Counted from the stretch's first letter, positions 24,856 to 36,609 are shown. The stretch is 64,000 nt of DNA from Neocallimastix lanati (nom. inval.) (GCA_016946835.1 JACVTC010000031.1:900001-964000), one strand, 5' to 3'. Numbers and translations: made by a program. The notes: a model not told the origin generated them from the letters alone.

Positions 24856-25869
24856 ATAGTAATTTATTTTTTTTAAATTGATTGAAATCACTTTACAAAA
24901 AAGTCTTCAGAATAGTAATATTCTCTCAATAAAATGTATTAATTATTTTTCGAACGTCATGGGCAGCATGATAAATAATAATTAATCAAAAATTCAATTA
25001 CTAACAATACTAAAATTATTAATTAAAAATCAATCGCAGTTTTAAATTCAAAAATCTTTTCTTATATCTTCCTTATAGAAAGAACTAGAGCAATTCTTAG
25101 TATATTTTCTGAAAGTACTCTGAATGAACTATACAATAGTATTAAAATTATTCCCCTAACTTGGATAATAAAGAAATAATTATCATTTGATAATGAACAC
25201 TGATTTTATATCATTAGATTTAGTCAAGATATTATTATTATTTTATATAATAGTTTAGTATTAGAATATATAGTTTTATTAAAAAATCATCAATTAAAGT
25301 AATAGTAATAAAATAGTTTTTAGTCATAAATTATAAATTATGATATTTGATGTAAAATATAAATAGTTGAGTATTATTTATTATCTAGTTAATAATAATC
25401 TTTAATAACTAATAACTAATAACTAATAATTAATAATTAATAATTAATAATTAATAATGAATAATGAATAATGAATAATTAATAATTAATAATTAATAAT
25501 TAATAACCATTAACATAAATTATTATATTTGATAATTAATAAATAAAAATTTATACTCTAATAAAATGAAATAAAAAGTTTTCTTAAAAATTAATATTAA
25601 AATATTCTTATAAAAAGCTTTTGTGTTTCGTATATATTAATAAATAATCATCTTTAGTTTGATTATAATTGTAATATTAAATAAAAATTTTAAAAAGGTT
25701 AAAAATTTTTGAAGGAAAAATATTTAAATTATTTTTTTATCTAACCTCTAAATTAAAGATTATAATTACACATGTTGTATTTACCTAGTAATCTTAATTG
25801 GAAATTTTAGCTCTTCATAACGTATATTTATTAACTAAAAACCAACAAATGGTTCTACACAAAACTTGA
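24856..25869. other. ~1 kb insertion interrupting the copia relic
   Basis: No copia motif and no coding potential. It separates two copia blocks that are adjacent in an intact element (GNSA | NSILQHF). It includes a short-period taataactaa/taattaataa microsatellite at about 25396-25506. It probably derives from another element; the ends were not resolved. Confidence 0.5.
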
Positions 25870-26094
25870 CAAATGGTCTTACCTCATGAAATTCTATACT
25901 ACAACATTTCGTTGCTATATCAAATACAGAAAGTGAATTATTATGGTATCAACAAATGTTCAAGATGCTGTCAATGGTATGAAAATTTATTCTACAAATT
26001 TTTATTTGATTTCAAATGTATTATGATAAATGTAGAAAATAAAATAGCTATCTACATTATTTAGAACAAAACAAACAATCCCAAATCTAAACAT
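25870..26094 (+). pseudogene. Ty1/copia RNase H fragment, cut by a MULE
   Basis: In shifting frames: HFVAISNTESELLWYQQMFK, then MINVENKIAIYII, a stop, and NNPKSKH. These are the RNase H blocks ending in the usual SKHID motif. The copia reading stops right after SKH at about 26094, where the terminal inverted repeat of the MULE begins. Confidence 0.8.
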
Positions 26095-26097
26095 ATG

Positions 26098-26180
26098 ACC
26101 GGCGTATTTTGCCATGTTGCATTTCGCCAAAATTTTTGAAAGCATGTGGCGTATTAAAAAATGTCGCATTTAGCCAAATT
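26098..26180 (+). repeat. Left terminal inverted repeat of the MULE
   Basis: Contains gttgcatttcgcca, gtggcgtattaaaaaatgtc and gcatttagcca. Read against the reverse complement of 28971-29078 the blocks occur in the same order with a ~14 bp spacing difference. Confidence 0.75.
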
Positions 26181-26880
26181 GAAATAAATAAATAAAATTA
26201 AATATTATTAACAAGGATGTATTTATATTTTTGAAGTAAATATTTAAATATTAAAAAAAAAATTTTTTTTTTTTCATATATAAATATCTTTACAAATATC
26301 TGTTTAAATAAATAAATAATAAATAATTGAAAAATAATAAATAATAAAAAAAATAATAATAATAATATAAATAGTATTGTTATAATTATAAAAGGATTGT
26401 CATTAATAATAATAATGACGATTAAAATTATAAATAATAATTATTATTATTTACAAATATATATATAAATGAATTAATAAAAATAATATTTACCTACTTT
26501 AGAAAAACGTAAAAAACTTTTTCTTATTGTATTTTATAAATTAATAATAAATAATATATAATAAATAATAAATAAATAATGTAGACTGTAGCAATAATTA
26601 CAGAAACATCAATAATAATATTTTTATAATAACGATGAAAATAATAATAGTTATTAAATATAAAAATAAATATAAAATTATAATATAAAAATTTTTATAC
26701 TTTATATAATAAAAAATATAATAATCTCATAAATACTTTATATTTATCAGTTACACTAAAGAAAAGGATTTTTTTAAAATATAGAAAAATTAAAAAATAA
26801 GATTTGGATAATTAATCTTCATTTAAAAAATATATAATTAAAAATATATATTATTAAAATTAATCAAAATATTTAATTAG

Positions 26881-28150
26881 AAACTTTTATTAGAAAAAAA
26901 AAAGGAGAAAAATCAAGAAATTGAAATAAGCAAAACTAATAGAGAAAAAGAACAAATTATTTTAAACAGAAAATATAAGTTTATTTCTTTCATCCAAAAG
27001 GAAAGACAATTCAAAAAAAAATATAAATGTACTGAATATAAAACATTAAATAAATGTCCATCTTTCATTATTTTAAACAATGAGAATCAAATCTTAGAAT
27101 ATGATGACTCACATAATCATCTTGAAAATAAATTTGAAGCAGCTAAATCAATTGTAAAAAATAAAATTAAAGATGAAATTTCAAATAGTTCAATTCCTTT
27201 TAATGTAAATATAAAACGTAAATATGATGAAATTTCTCAAGGTATGGGTCCTATATGTCCTGAATATAATTCAATTAAATCACTAGTTACAAGAAGTAAA
27301 AGAAAACAGCTACCTCCTTATATAACAATATTTGATGAAATTCCTAATAAATCAAAATATTATAAAACAAAAAGGGATGAAAATTTTATGATATTCATAG
27401 ATAATGATTTAATTGTTTTTCAATTTCCATTTCCAGCAGAATTATTTTCTAAAAATAACCATATTTTTGCGGATGATACATTTTATATTGCACCTATATT
27501 TAGTTATCAAGTATTCATAACCAGAACCTATATTACAGAATTAAATTGTTTTTACACTACTTCCTTTTCTATATTAAAAAATAAAAAGCAAACAACTTAT
27601 GAAATACTATTTGAAGAAATAAAAAAAAACATTCTAGTAAATATAATAGTATTGAAATTACACCAAAAATATTTCATTGCGATTTTGAAAAAGCTATATC
27701 TAATGCTGCAGAAAAAGTTTTTATTAATGCTAATATTAAATATTGTATATGGCATTTTAAAAGAGCATTAGAAATTAAATTAAAAAAAAAAAAGAATTAT
27801 GTGGTAATAAAGTTGGATAAATAAAAGATTTATATATTTATTTTAATAATATTTCGAACTTTCCTTTTATTAATCCTGAATATATATATGATATTTATAG
27901 TAAAATATAAAGTGAGTACTAAGAACATAATTATGTTCAATTTTTAGAATTTCCGGAATATTTTAAAAAAACCTATTTAATTAGCTATGAAACTGAAAAT
28001 TGGAACCATTATGATAATATTGAGCATATTGAGCATATTACAAATAATGATTCAGAAATTTTTAATAAATGCTTTAAAAAATTATTTACAAAAAAACTAA
28101 CTTTTTTTAAATTATTATTGGAATTGCAAAAAGAAGAATCAAAAATATTA
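26881..28150 (+). pseudogene. FLYWCH/MULE transposase, frameshifted
   Basis: The frame is open from 26881 to 27771 (no ATG before 27244). An N-terminal FLYWCH-type zinc finger is encoded at about 26990-27122, with C at KYKC and NKCPSF and the closing histidines in SHNH. The MULE core follows, with FADDTFYIAPIFSYQ at about 27466-27510. Near 27635, after an A-run, the meaningful reading moves to another frame: HCDFEKAISNAAEKVF, then NIKYCIWHFKRALE. It resumes at 27957-28145 with WNHYDNIEHI, ITNNDSE and FFKLLLELQKEESK, which match the C-terminal part of such transposases. Asp and Glu of the DDE triad are plausible in these blocks, but the breaks make it inactive. It is the best-preserved DNA transposon here. 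Confidence 0.82.
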
Positions 28151-28970
28151 CTTTGATTACGAAAGGAGAACTGTTGGAATTTTAAAAAATAAAAAACAAA
28201 AAAAAAAATTAATACGAACTGAGGAAATCAAAGCTTTAGTTAATTACAAAAATATGGAAATTCTATTAAAAAAAAAAAAAAAAAAAAAAAAAGTGTTAGA
28301 AATGATTTCATTGAATTGTGAATTGTGGTTGAGGTTGAATTGCTTAAATGATTTAAATACAAAAATTATTGATTTAATAATAAATTATTAAGAAATGACA
28401 GAAAATTGACCAAATGAATTCTGTCATATATAATAATAATTCTTTAATAGTTAATCATTATTGTATTTATTCGTTTATTCTTTTTTTTAAAATAATTTTT
28501 ACTATAAATACAATAATGATTAAAGTATTTTTAATATTTATTGGATTAGGTTTGCTTAAGAACATTAAAATATATTTTTATGATAAAATATTATTATTTT
28601 AAAATATATATTGTCACAATTAAAATATTGTGATTATAATATTATTTTTTACACAATATTAAAAAATATCTTTATTATTAAATATATTTTTATAATTAAA
28701 TATTATAAATAATTATTACTATTTTACAAAATATTAAAATATATATTTATAATTAAATATATTGTTATAATTAAATATTATTAATAATTATTTTATTACT
28801 ATTTTACAAAATATTAAAAAATATCTATAATTAATTATAAAATATAATAAAAACAAGTTCAAAAAAAATATTTTGAATTTTATTTATTTAAAAAAATTAT
28901 TTTGCATTTTTATTTATTTAAAAAAATTATTTTGAATTTTTATTTATTTATTATTCATTTATTTATATCA

Positions 28971-29078
28971 ATATGCCACTTTTCCAAATGCAACTTGTCG
29001 AAATGCAACATTTTAATAATACGCCACTTGTCGAAATGCAACCTGGCGAAATGTAATCTGGGAAATGTAACTCTCCCA
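28971..29078 (-). repeat. Right terminal inverted repeat of the MULE with iterated motif
   Basis: The motif (c/t)cgaaatgcaac or a close variant occurs five times (about 28984, 29000, 29032, 29047, 29062). Such iterated subterminal motifs often bind the transposase; here that is inference. Confidence 0.75.
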
Positions 29079-29103
29079 TTTTTTTTTTTTTTCTTTTTAT
29101 TTA

Positions 29104-29107
<4 letters not shown>

Positions 29108-29142
<35 letters not shown>
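29108..29142. repeat. (AT)n microsatellite
   Basis: Uninterrupted alternating AT just outside the right end of the MULE. Confidence 0.9.
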
Positions 29143-29144
<2 letters not shown>

Positions 29145-29633
29145 TTTAACAAAATCTTTTTCATATCACTATTATTCAATAATCTTGTATTTAACACAAT
29201 TTTATAATTTACTAATATTTTTTAATGGCCAAAATATCATCATTAAAATAAAATAAAAAGGTATTTAAATAAAATGGTTGAAAAATTAAAATGAATGAAA
29301 AATAATTGACAAATAAAAAAAAAATTTTTACAAAATCGATAATAAATCGATAATAATAATAATAATAAAAAGAATTTGCTAAAATCTATAATAATAAAAA
29401 AAAAAAGAATATATATATATATATATATAAATATTATTAATTTGGAATAATAAATAATAAATAATATATATTAAAGAGTAATAATTATATATAATTGAAT
29501 TATTTAATTATATAAAAATTTAAAACAATCATATTTAATAATTGAGATAATTAAAAGTTGGATATTAAATTTTTTGAAAAGTTTACTAAAAAAATATTAT
29601 TATTACAGTTTTAATATATATATTTAATATATT

Positions 29634-29676
29634 TTATGTTCCAAAGATAATATTAGATATTATCTTTGGAACATAA
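29634..29676. repeat. Perfect 19 bp hairpin
   Basis: Arms ttatgttccaaagataata (29634-29652) and its exact complement (29658-29676) are separated by the 5-base loop ttaga. Perfect pairing with G/C positions inside the arms is unlikely to be simple AT-rich chance. No gene overlaps it. Confidence 0.9.
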
Positions 29677-30376
29677 TTTTAAAAAATTTTAAAGTTTAAA
29701 AATATTTGATTAACCAATAGATTTTTAGTTTATAAATTAATAATTAATAAAAATATAAAAATAAAAATTAAAAGATATTTATTAATTATAATATAAAATG
29801 TTAAAGTTCAACATAATATTTAAACTTTTGTACATTAAAGTATTATAAATATTTATAACATTTGATTAAGTAATAATTTGTATGTAAAATATAAAAATAA
29901 AATTTTTTTATGAAATTAATATTTTGAGTCTTTTTAAATACTTTTTTAAATCATATAAATTAATAAATAATAAATAAATTTTAATTAAATAATAATACAT
30001 TTTGTTGTGTACACATCATATCTTATATTGACTCCTTAACATAAAACAATATATCTTAAAAAACATTATTTATATTTAATAAAATTTTTCTTTATGTTTC
30101 GAAATTTCATTCTAAACTTTTAGTTTATAAAAATTATAAAGAGCTTAGTTTTAGTTTTAATTATTATTATTATTATTATTATTAATTTCATAATATTTTA
30201 TGAATTTTATTTTTTTGTTTTTTGGTTTTTTTTTTTTTTTTTTTTTGATTTATTTTTGATATTCTAATTTCAATTAAAAAAAAATGTATATATGTATATA
30301 TAAATATTTTTTGTAAGAATTTTTGATAATTTCAATTTTTTTTTTTTTGTTAATATTTCTAATTTCATTTTTTGAA
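29677..30376. other. AT-rich spacer
   Basis: Contains (TTA)n near 30163-30183 and T-runs. No gene recognised. Confidence 0.5.
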
Positions 30377-31005
30377 ATAATTACGATCATTCATGCTGTT
30401 CTGAAACTATTTTTAATAATGATGAAAATTACAGTGGTAGACAAAAGGAGCAGAAAGATTTAATGCTATTTGATTCTGTATTAGGTAACATTCAAATGGG
30501 TTGTATTTCATCTATAACAGAAACCCTGAATAAGAATATATTAAATCAAAATATTACAAGTAATAATAACATTGAGATTGTTATTGGTAATAAAATTAAT
30601 AATATTGAAAATAATTACGATCATTCTTGCTGTTCTGAAACTATTTTTAATAATGATGAAAATTACAGTGGTAGACAAGAAGAGCAGAAAGATTTAATGT
30701 TATTTGATTCTGCATTAGGTGACATTCAATTGGATAGTATTTTTTCAGCATCATCATCATCATCATTACAATCACAATCACCATCACTATTATCAGCATC
30801 ATCATTACCATCATCACCATTACAATCACCACCACCAACACTTTCACCATCAAATAATAGTGTTAATAATTTCCAAAATTGCTATAGTTTAAATAATTAT
30901 TTATTAAACAATCACTGTTTGAATATCTCGAAAGATTACTTTGAATTTAAATATAAACTTTTAATTAAAGAAAAAGAAAATTTAGATATTTTTCTTAGAA
31001 AATGA
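30377..31005 (+). CDS. Hypothetical protein with internal duplication, 5' end missing
   Basis: Not recognised. The frame is open from about 30377. The first ATG is at 30463 (180 residues), but it cuts into a repeated block, so the true start is probably lost or lies in an unseen exon. Two ~38-residue copies read NYDHSCCSETIFNNDENYSG followed by a GRQ-EQKDLMLFDS block: one before and across the ATG (30380-30475), the other at about 30610-30735. They are ~95% identical in DNA, so the duplication is recent. After the second copy come a Ser/Pro-rich stretch and a short charged C-terminus. The tail at 31006-31300 continues in other frames with similar composition, suggesting a truncated or decaying gene. 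Confidence 0.5.
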
Positions 31006-33080
31006 ATACGTTATATAATCACTATTTACAATATTTTTATAATGACATAAATTCAAATAAAGATAAATTCTATAAAAATTATTTTATAACTAATTTAAAT
31101 TTCATATTTCAAAAAAGATTTGAATTCAGTCAACATTCCAAAAAAAATTAGAAAAAGAAATAAAAAAATATCAGTATTAAGATCAAAGAAACAGAAGATA
31201 ATATATTTATTCCTATTATTAATTATAATTAACATAGTGCATTTATTCCTGTTTTTAATAATAATAATAATTATATAATAGATTATTATTCAATGAAAAA
31301 CACTAATTAGTCGTTTGAATATGTACCACTTTAATTGTTTTATTTTATAAAACATTAAAATAAAACTAAAAAAATAATATTCATTTTTTTTTCATAATTT
31401 ATCAAATGATATCAATTTTTTTTTTTTAAAAAAAAAGAAAGCGAAGAAATTATTTGTACTAAAATATAAAATTTCAATTTATTTTAAATATATTCTCTTT
31501 TGTTCAGTTAAAGATTGTTAATATAATTATAATAATTTGTTTTATAATATTTTAGAATAGATAAAACTATTGCTTTTATTTATTTTTTTTTAATATTAAG
31601 AATTTAATAAAAAAAAGTATTATTTTTTTTCCTTAATATAAGCATTTAGTAAACAACAAGTATTTTTTTTTTTTATTTTTTTTTAATTTTTTTTTAAATA
31701 ATAATTTTAATTTAAATATTATTTTAATTTAAAATTAAAATATCTTAATAGTTATTATTTGATATAATATAATTATTATTACTCTTAATATTTTTATATT
31801 TTACTTAAATTACAACTCAAATAATAATATGAATAAAAATATAATTAAACATATCATTTTTTTTATTTAATTTATATTTTTGATCTTTTTTTTTATTTAT
31901 TTATAAATATATATTATAAATAAGAAAAATATTTGAAAGGCAAAAATATATATTTTATATTTCAAATATTTTACTATTTATTTTTAGTTTATATGAGAAA
32001 TATAAGAAGAATTATTTTTAAAAAAATAATTACAAAGTTAGAAATATATTTAATTTTTTTTTTTTTGTTTTTTTGTTTTTTTGTTTTTGTTTTTGTTTTG
32101 TTTTTATAAACATTATTTCTTTTGTATCTATGAATGATATATTAAATATGAAAAAAAATTTTTTTTTAAAAATATTTTAATTATTTTAAAAATTTACATA
32201 ACAATAATAAATTACAAAAGTATTTGAAAAAGTATACAACGTAGAAATTTGTAGTATTTAATTAGTTATATTTTATAATTAAAAATTATTATATATTTTT
32301 ACATTATCGATACATTCTTCACTAGAAAAAATTATATGAAAAAATTTATTTTTAAAAGTCATATCTATTTTCTTATTTATCTAATTTTTTTAAAAAAAAG
32401 TATAAATAGTATTAATATCTTTGAACAAAAATATTTTTTTCATTAATTATTTTATATTTAAAAATAAAAATAGTAAGAAATTAAAAAATATTTAAAGCTT
32501 TATTATAAAAAAAAAATCACTTAGTAAAATCAATTTAATAAAACAAAAAATAAATGCAATAAAAAAAATTAATTAATAAAACAATCAATAATAAATAAAA
32601 GAATAAAAACATCTTTATTCATTCCTGAACATCATTAATCTATAAGAAAAAATAATTTTTTATTTAAGAAATTTATTTTTTGATGACTAAAATGATGATT
32701 TCGATAATGAAAATTTTTAAACATCTTTTGATTACTTTTCTTACTTTATATTCTTATTCATATTTATCTTATTTTAGAAAATGAAACATCGATAATTATA
32801 TTTCTTTATTCTTAATACTTTATATCATAAAATTTAATGTATATTTAAAAATCTTTCATTTAATATCAAAATAATTATAAAAATATTTCAGCCTTGTATA
32901 TTACTTATCAATATTAATTAAACTTAATTTATCGTGTAACTTTATTATCATGTAAAATTATTATTATTTTATTTCATGTATAACTATAATGTTATGTATT
33001 ATTATTTTTATCACTCTGATCTATTATTATAAACACATATAAGAAATTCATCCTTTAAATTTTTAATTTTATTTTTAAGT
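31006..33080. other. AT-rich region, no gene seen
   Basis: The first ~300 bp look like decayed 3' coding sequence of the preceding gene (Asn/Tyr/Phe rich, with stops). The rest is A/T sequence with poly-T and a gtttttttg reiteration at about 32060-32105. Confidence 0.5.
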
Positions 33081-33270
33081 ACCAACTTAGCCTAACTTTA
33101 AGATTCGTCTGGTATCCGAATCCTGGAGGAGGACCATGTAATGATGATTAAAGTTAGTAAAAAGAGTTGGTATGGTCTGGTGGTAGCATACCATGACTAT
33201 CAAGTTGAACTCTCTGGGTTCGAAGAAACTTCTGGAGTTTCTTTGGTTGGAAATCTCATAACCGAATGAA
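33080..33270 (+). repeat. tRNA-like SINE or decayed tRNA
   Basis: A less AT-rich patch with RNA polymerase III-like internal promoter boxes. The A box is tggtctggtgg at 33173-33183 and the B box is ggttcgaa at 33217-33224, spaced as in a tRNA. The T-stem partner does not pair and no acceptor stem closes, so it is not a working tRNA. A tRNA-derived SINE head is the likeliest reading. Confidence 0.5.
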
Positions 33271-33639
33271 ACAAGAAAGTTTTATTTTAATAATTATTTT
33301 TATCATTTTTTTCTATATAAGATTCATTTTTCAAAAAAAGAAATCTCGATTTCTCAAACTTTCATCAAACCAAAATTTGTTTTCTTCAAAAAGTATATAA
33401 ATAGGAGTGAATTTCGCAATAAAAAATTTTTTTTCTTCGTGCTTTTATTAATTAGTAAATTGAAATATTGCAATGACTAATTAATAATAATCCATATTTT
33501 GTATTTTTTTTTTGAATAAAAATTATTAAAATATTTCTAACAAAACAATTTGGCCTTTATTTTGCTTCATTTCTGGAGTTATCGATTTGTTCAAAAAAAA
33601 AAAAGTCTTTCTTCGTTTTACTTCTTCATAATTTTTTGT

Positions 33640-33812
33640 CTTTACCTTTAGTTATTTCGGATTGATGTTCATATTTAAATTGTTCCTCATAAATGTAATC
33701 TTCACCCATTTATGGTGAGCAGCAAATCGATCTTTTGTGTTCATACTCTGTAATTTGACTTGGTTAGTAGTTCCCTAGTAGCTACATGGCTGTCTAATCC
33801 TGTTCCTGACAT
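33640..33812 (-). pseudogene. Copia-like gag N-terminal fragment
   Basis: Minus strand from an ATG at 33812-33810: MSGTGLDSHVATRELLTKSN, then after YRV and a stop TQKIDLLLTING. This follows the start of many copia Gag proteins (LTKxNYxxWxxKIxxxL). It is broken by a stop within 30 residues and by frame changes. No LTR was assigned. Confidence 0.5.
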
Positions 33813-33859
33813 AATTTTATTTTTCCTGAAAACCATATACCTTTATAAACGTTTTGATA

Positions 33860-34210
33860 CGAAGAGTGATAAGACTCTTTTTCTTTTATATTTTAACGTT
33901 AAATCGTGATCTTGAAATTTAACTTATTTAATTTATTATTTAAGTTCTTTTTATTAAATTATAATAGGAATAATAAATTTTATCAATTACAACATGTATA
34001 ACACTTAATTTGAATAATTATCAAACCATTATTTATTACTACATGAATAAAAATTAAAGAAAAAATTACAATACCAAAAATTTAAAAAAACTACAGATTA
34101 AATATAATAAACTTTTTTTTTTCTAACAAAAATAAAAAATAATAAATAAAAAATTAAAAATAAAAAATAAAAATAAAATAAAAACTTTTATAAATTTTTA
34201 ATTTTTTATC

Positions 34211-34243
<33 letters not shown>

Positions 34244-34575
34244 TTTTTTTTTTTTTTTTTTGCTAATGTTTAAAATATAATTTTATTTTATTTTAAAATA
34301 TATTATTATTTTAATAATATTACTTTTTTTTAATTATTGTTATATAAAAAAATACAAATAAAAATTTTTATATATATTAAAATCGATATAAATATAATTA
34401 CAAAATGATTAAAAAAAAAAAAAAAAAGCACATGAAACAGACTTAAAAATTAAGGTGTACATTGAATTAATAAAAAGAAAAAAAAAAAAAAAAATTAATA
34501 TAGCATCATTTCAATATATATTTAAAAAATTGGTAATAATTAAGGCAAAAAACAATTTTTTTTTTTTTAATTTAT
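33860..34575. other. AT-rich 3' flank of the dockerin gene
   Basis: (TTA)n plus poly-T at about 34213-34260 and A-runs. No gene seen; transcript end signals for the dockerin gene probably lie at its right end. Confidence 0.5.
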
Positions 34576-36609
34576 TTAACAGGAATCCTTAAGTCCACAC
34601 CAGTCACCATTTTCAACACCCCATCTGTATTCATCAGTATAAACTTCAGTACAAGTTGATTGACAACATGGATAACCGAGAGCAGCAGCACCACATTCAA
34701 CAGCACCAGAAGGACTACCACATTTACTATCATCAATACCACACCTAATAAAAAATTTATATATTTTATATTATTATTATAAAAAATTATAATTAAATAT
34801 TTTTATTCATTTTTAATTTAACTTTCATTTCATTTACTATTATTATTATTATTATTATTTTTTAAAAAATTACCATTCGCCATTTTCAACACCCCAGTTA
34901 TGATCATCAGTATAAACAATATCACAGGTAGTACAACACTTGTAATCTGGTTCAGACCAGCAAGAACCAGAAGAAGTTGAGGTTTGTGTAGATGAGGAAG
35001 AAGTAGTAGCAACTACATCAGAACCGGAAGAACCGGAAGATGAACCAACAAATGGGAAATCAGTTGGCTTAATTCTATCACTCTCTTGTGGAGCTGGTGG
35101 TTGACTAGAAGATGGATAACCACAAACAGTATCCTTTTCTAAACCCTATAAAATTTTTGTTAAAATTTAAATTAAAATTAACATTAGGTATAATTTAAGA
35201 AAAATATATATATATATTTTAATTATTTATTAATATTAATTATAATTTTAAAATTATTTATAGATATTATAATTTAAATAAATTAGTATTTACTGGGTTA
35301 GCTGGACAACAACCCCACCATGGATTATCCTATTATCATTAATCATTAGGATTTTAATTAATATTTAAATAATTATAATTAATATTTAATTTATTTTAAA
35401 TTAACATTAAAAGTATATATAAAAAATAATCGAAACTTATAATTAAATAAACAATTATACTTACACCAAGACCTTCGAATTGACCCTTCTTAGACCAACC
35501 AATCCATTCTTCACAGGAAACTAATTCAAAATCAACATTCATAGTACCTAAACTACCATTACCGAACCATTTAATAAGTGTTTCTGGTTGCCATGAGTCA
35601 ACATTAATCTATTTTTTTTTTTTTTAATTTTTTAATTATTATTCAATAAGTTAACATATAACTTATCCTTAATTTAAATTTTTGTTATTATTTTTTTACT
35701 CATTTCAAAAAAACTTACATCAAAGTGGTATTCCATACCAACACTGTTCTTTGGAGCTGATTCTTGACTTGGACACCAAGCTGGATTAGCATTATATGGA
35801 CAAATATCTATTATCATTTATTAATATATTTAAAAAATTTATATATTGAATAGAGGTTTTTATATATATATATTCAAGATTAGTTAATATATATATAAAT
35901 ATATTTTAAATGAACTTTCAATTTTGAACTTCATTATTAAAAAAATATATTTACCTGTAACCTTGAAAACCATTGGTCCTGGAAGATCAGCTTCAGATTT
36001 TGGCCATTGATCTGTTTCAGAAGTACCATATGGAGTTAATTTGTAGCACATCTATAATATATATAATTAAAAAGAAAATGAAAAAAAAAAAATTCATATT
36101 AATTTTTATGTTTTAAATATCATTACTCTATTATTTAGGTTAAATATTCTATTTTATTTTTTCTTTTTAATAAAATGTGATAAAAATTAGAATTTTCTTA
36201 TTTTAATCTGTATAAAATTGTTGAATATTTCATTTACTATTTTACATTTTTTTATTTCTATGTGCCTTACTCTAACTTCTCATTCTCAAATATTTTTGAA
36301 TTACTATATTTTTAATTAACTTTTATACTTTTATATATATATATATTTTAATTTCTCCAACAATTATAATTATTTATTATAGATATTTACACCACAGGCA
36401 ACACCAGAACCTAAACCATCATAACCACCATAAGCATTTTCATTAATAGCACAAGCTGGACCGACTTCCATAGCTGAAATCTTACAGTTACAAGATAAAA
36501 TACCCATACTACCATATCTAGTAACAGAAGCCTTTCCCTTTTTGGCCCATTTCCAAGCATATGATCCAGAGACAAGAAGTAATGAGTTGATTATAGTAGA
36601 AACACGCAT
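34576..36609 (-). CDS. Secreted expansin-like protein with two fungal dockerins
   Basis: Seven exons by my reading: 36391-36609, 35955-36051, 35719-35807, 35465-35608, 35294-35329, 34874-35145, 34576-34744. All introns are GT..AG with consistent phases, giving 341 residues. Residues 1-18 are a signal peptide ([18 protein letters not shown]). Residues ~20-200 form a double-psi beta-barrel of expansin/GH45 type: ACGMCYKL (71-78), VTDICP (104-109) and HFD (133-135). The GH45 base motif TRYWD is here TRYGS (30-34), so the second catalytic Asp is missing; a non-hydrolytic wall-loosening role is more likely than cellulase. A Ser/Thr/Pro linker follows (~207-255). Two CBM10-type dockerins end the protein (~257-293 and ~300-341), each with WGVENG(E/D)WCG. 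They would dock it to the scaffold of the extracellular cellulosome. Confidence 0.85.

Larger units (their letters stand above)
26095..29080 (+). mobile_element. MULE-type DNA transposon, degenerate
   Basis: A transposase relic is flanked by terminal inverted repeats of about 85-105 bp (26098-26180 and 28971-29078). Both ends share ttgcatttcgcca-like blocks and gtggcgtatta, in opposite orientation. The element lies inside the RNase H region of a copia relic on its left side. Spacers of about 700 bp (26181-26880) and 800 bp (28150-28970) are AT-rich and non-coding. A target-site duplication was not confirmed. Confidence 0.8.

Noticed and set aside
27244-27771. A separate 175-residue gene starting at 27244
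   Set aside because: The frame continues upstream to 26881 with the FLYWCH finger, and its last ~45 residues are out of frame; it is the middle of a broken transposase.
28971-29078. Possible CRISPR-like or telomere-like array of cgaaatgcaac
   Set aside because: Spacing is irregular and the mirror image lies at the other end of the transposase; it is a terminal inverted repeat.
28902-29207. Frames on both strands with NLSKCN-like or LHFARLHF-like repeats
   Set aside because: They look like a repeat protein but are the translated iterated motif of the MULE terminal repeat.
33160-33240. Functional tRNA gene
   Set aside because: A and B boxes are present but the T-stem and acceptor stem do not pair.
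34576-36609. GH45 endoglucanase with dockerins
   Set aside because: The TRYWD base motif is absent (TRYGS); expansin-like fits better, though the fold is related.
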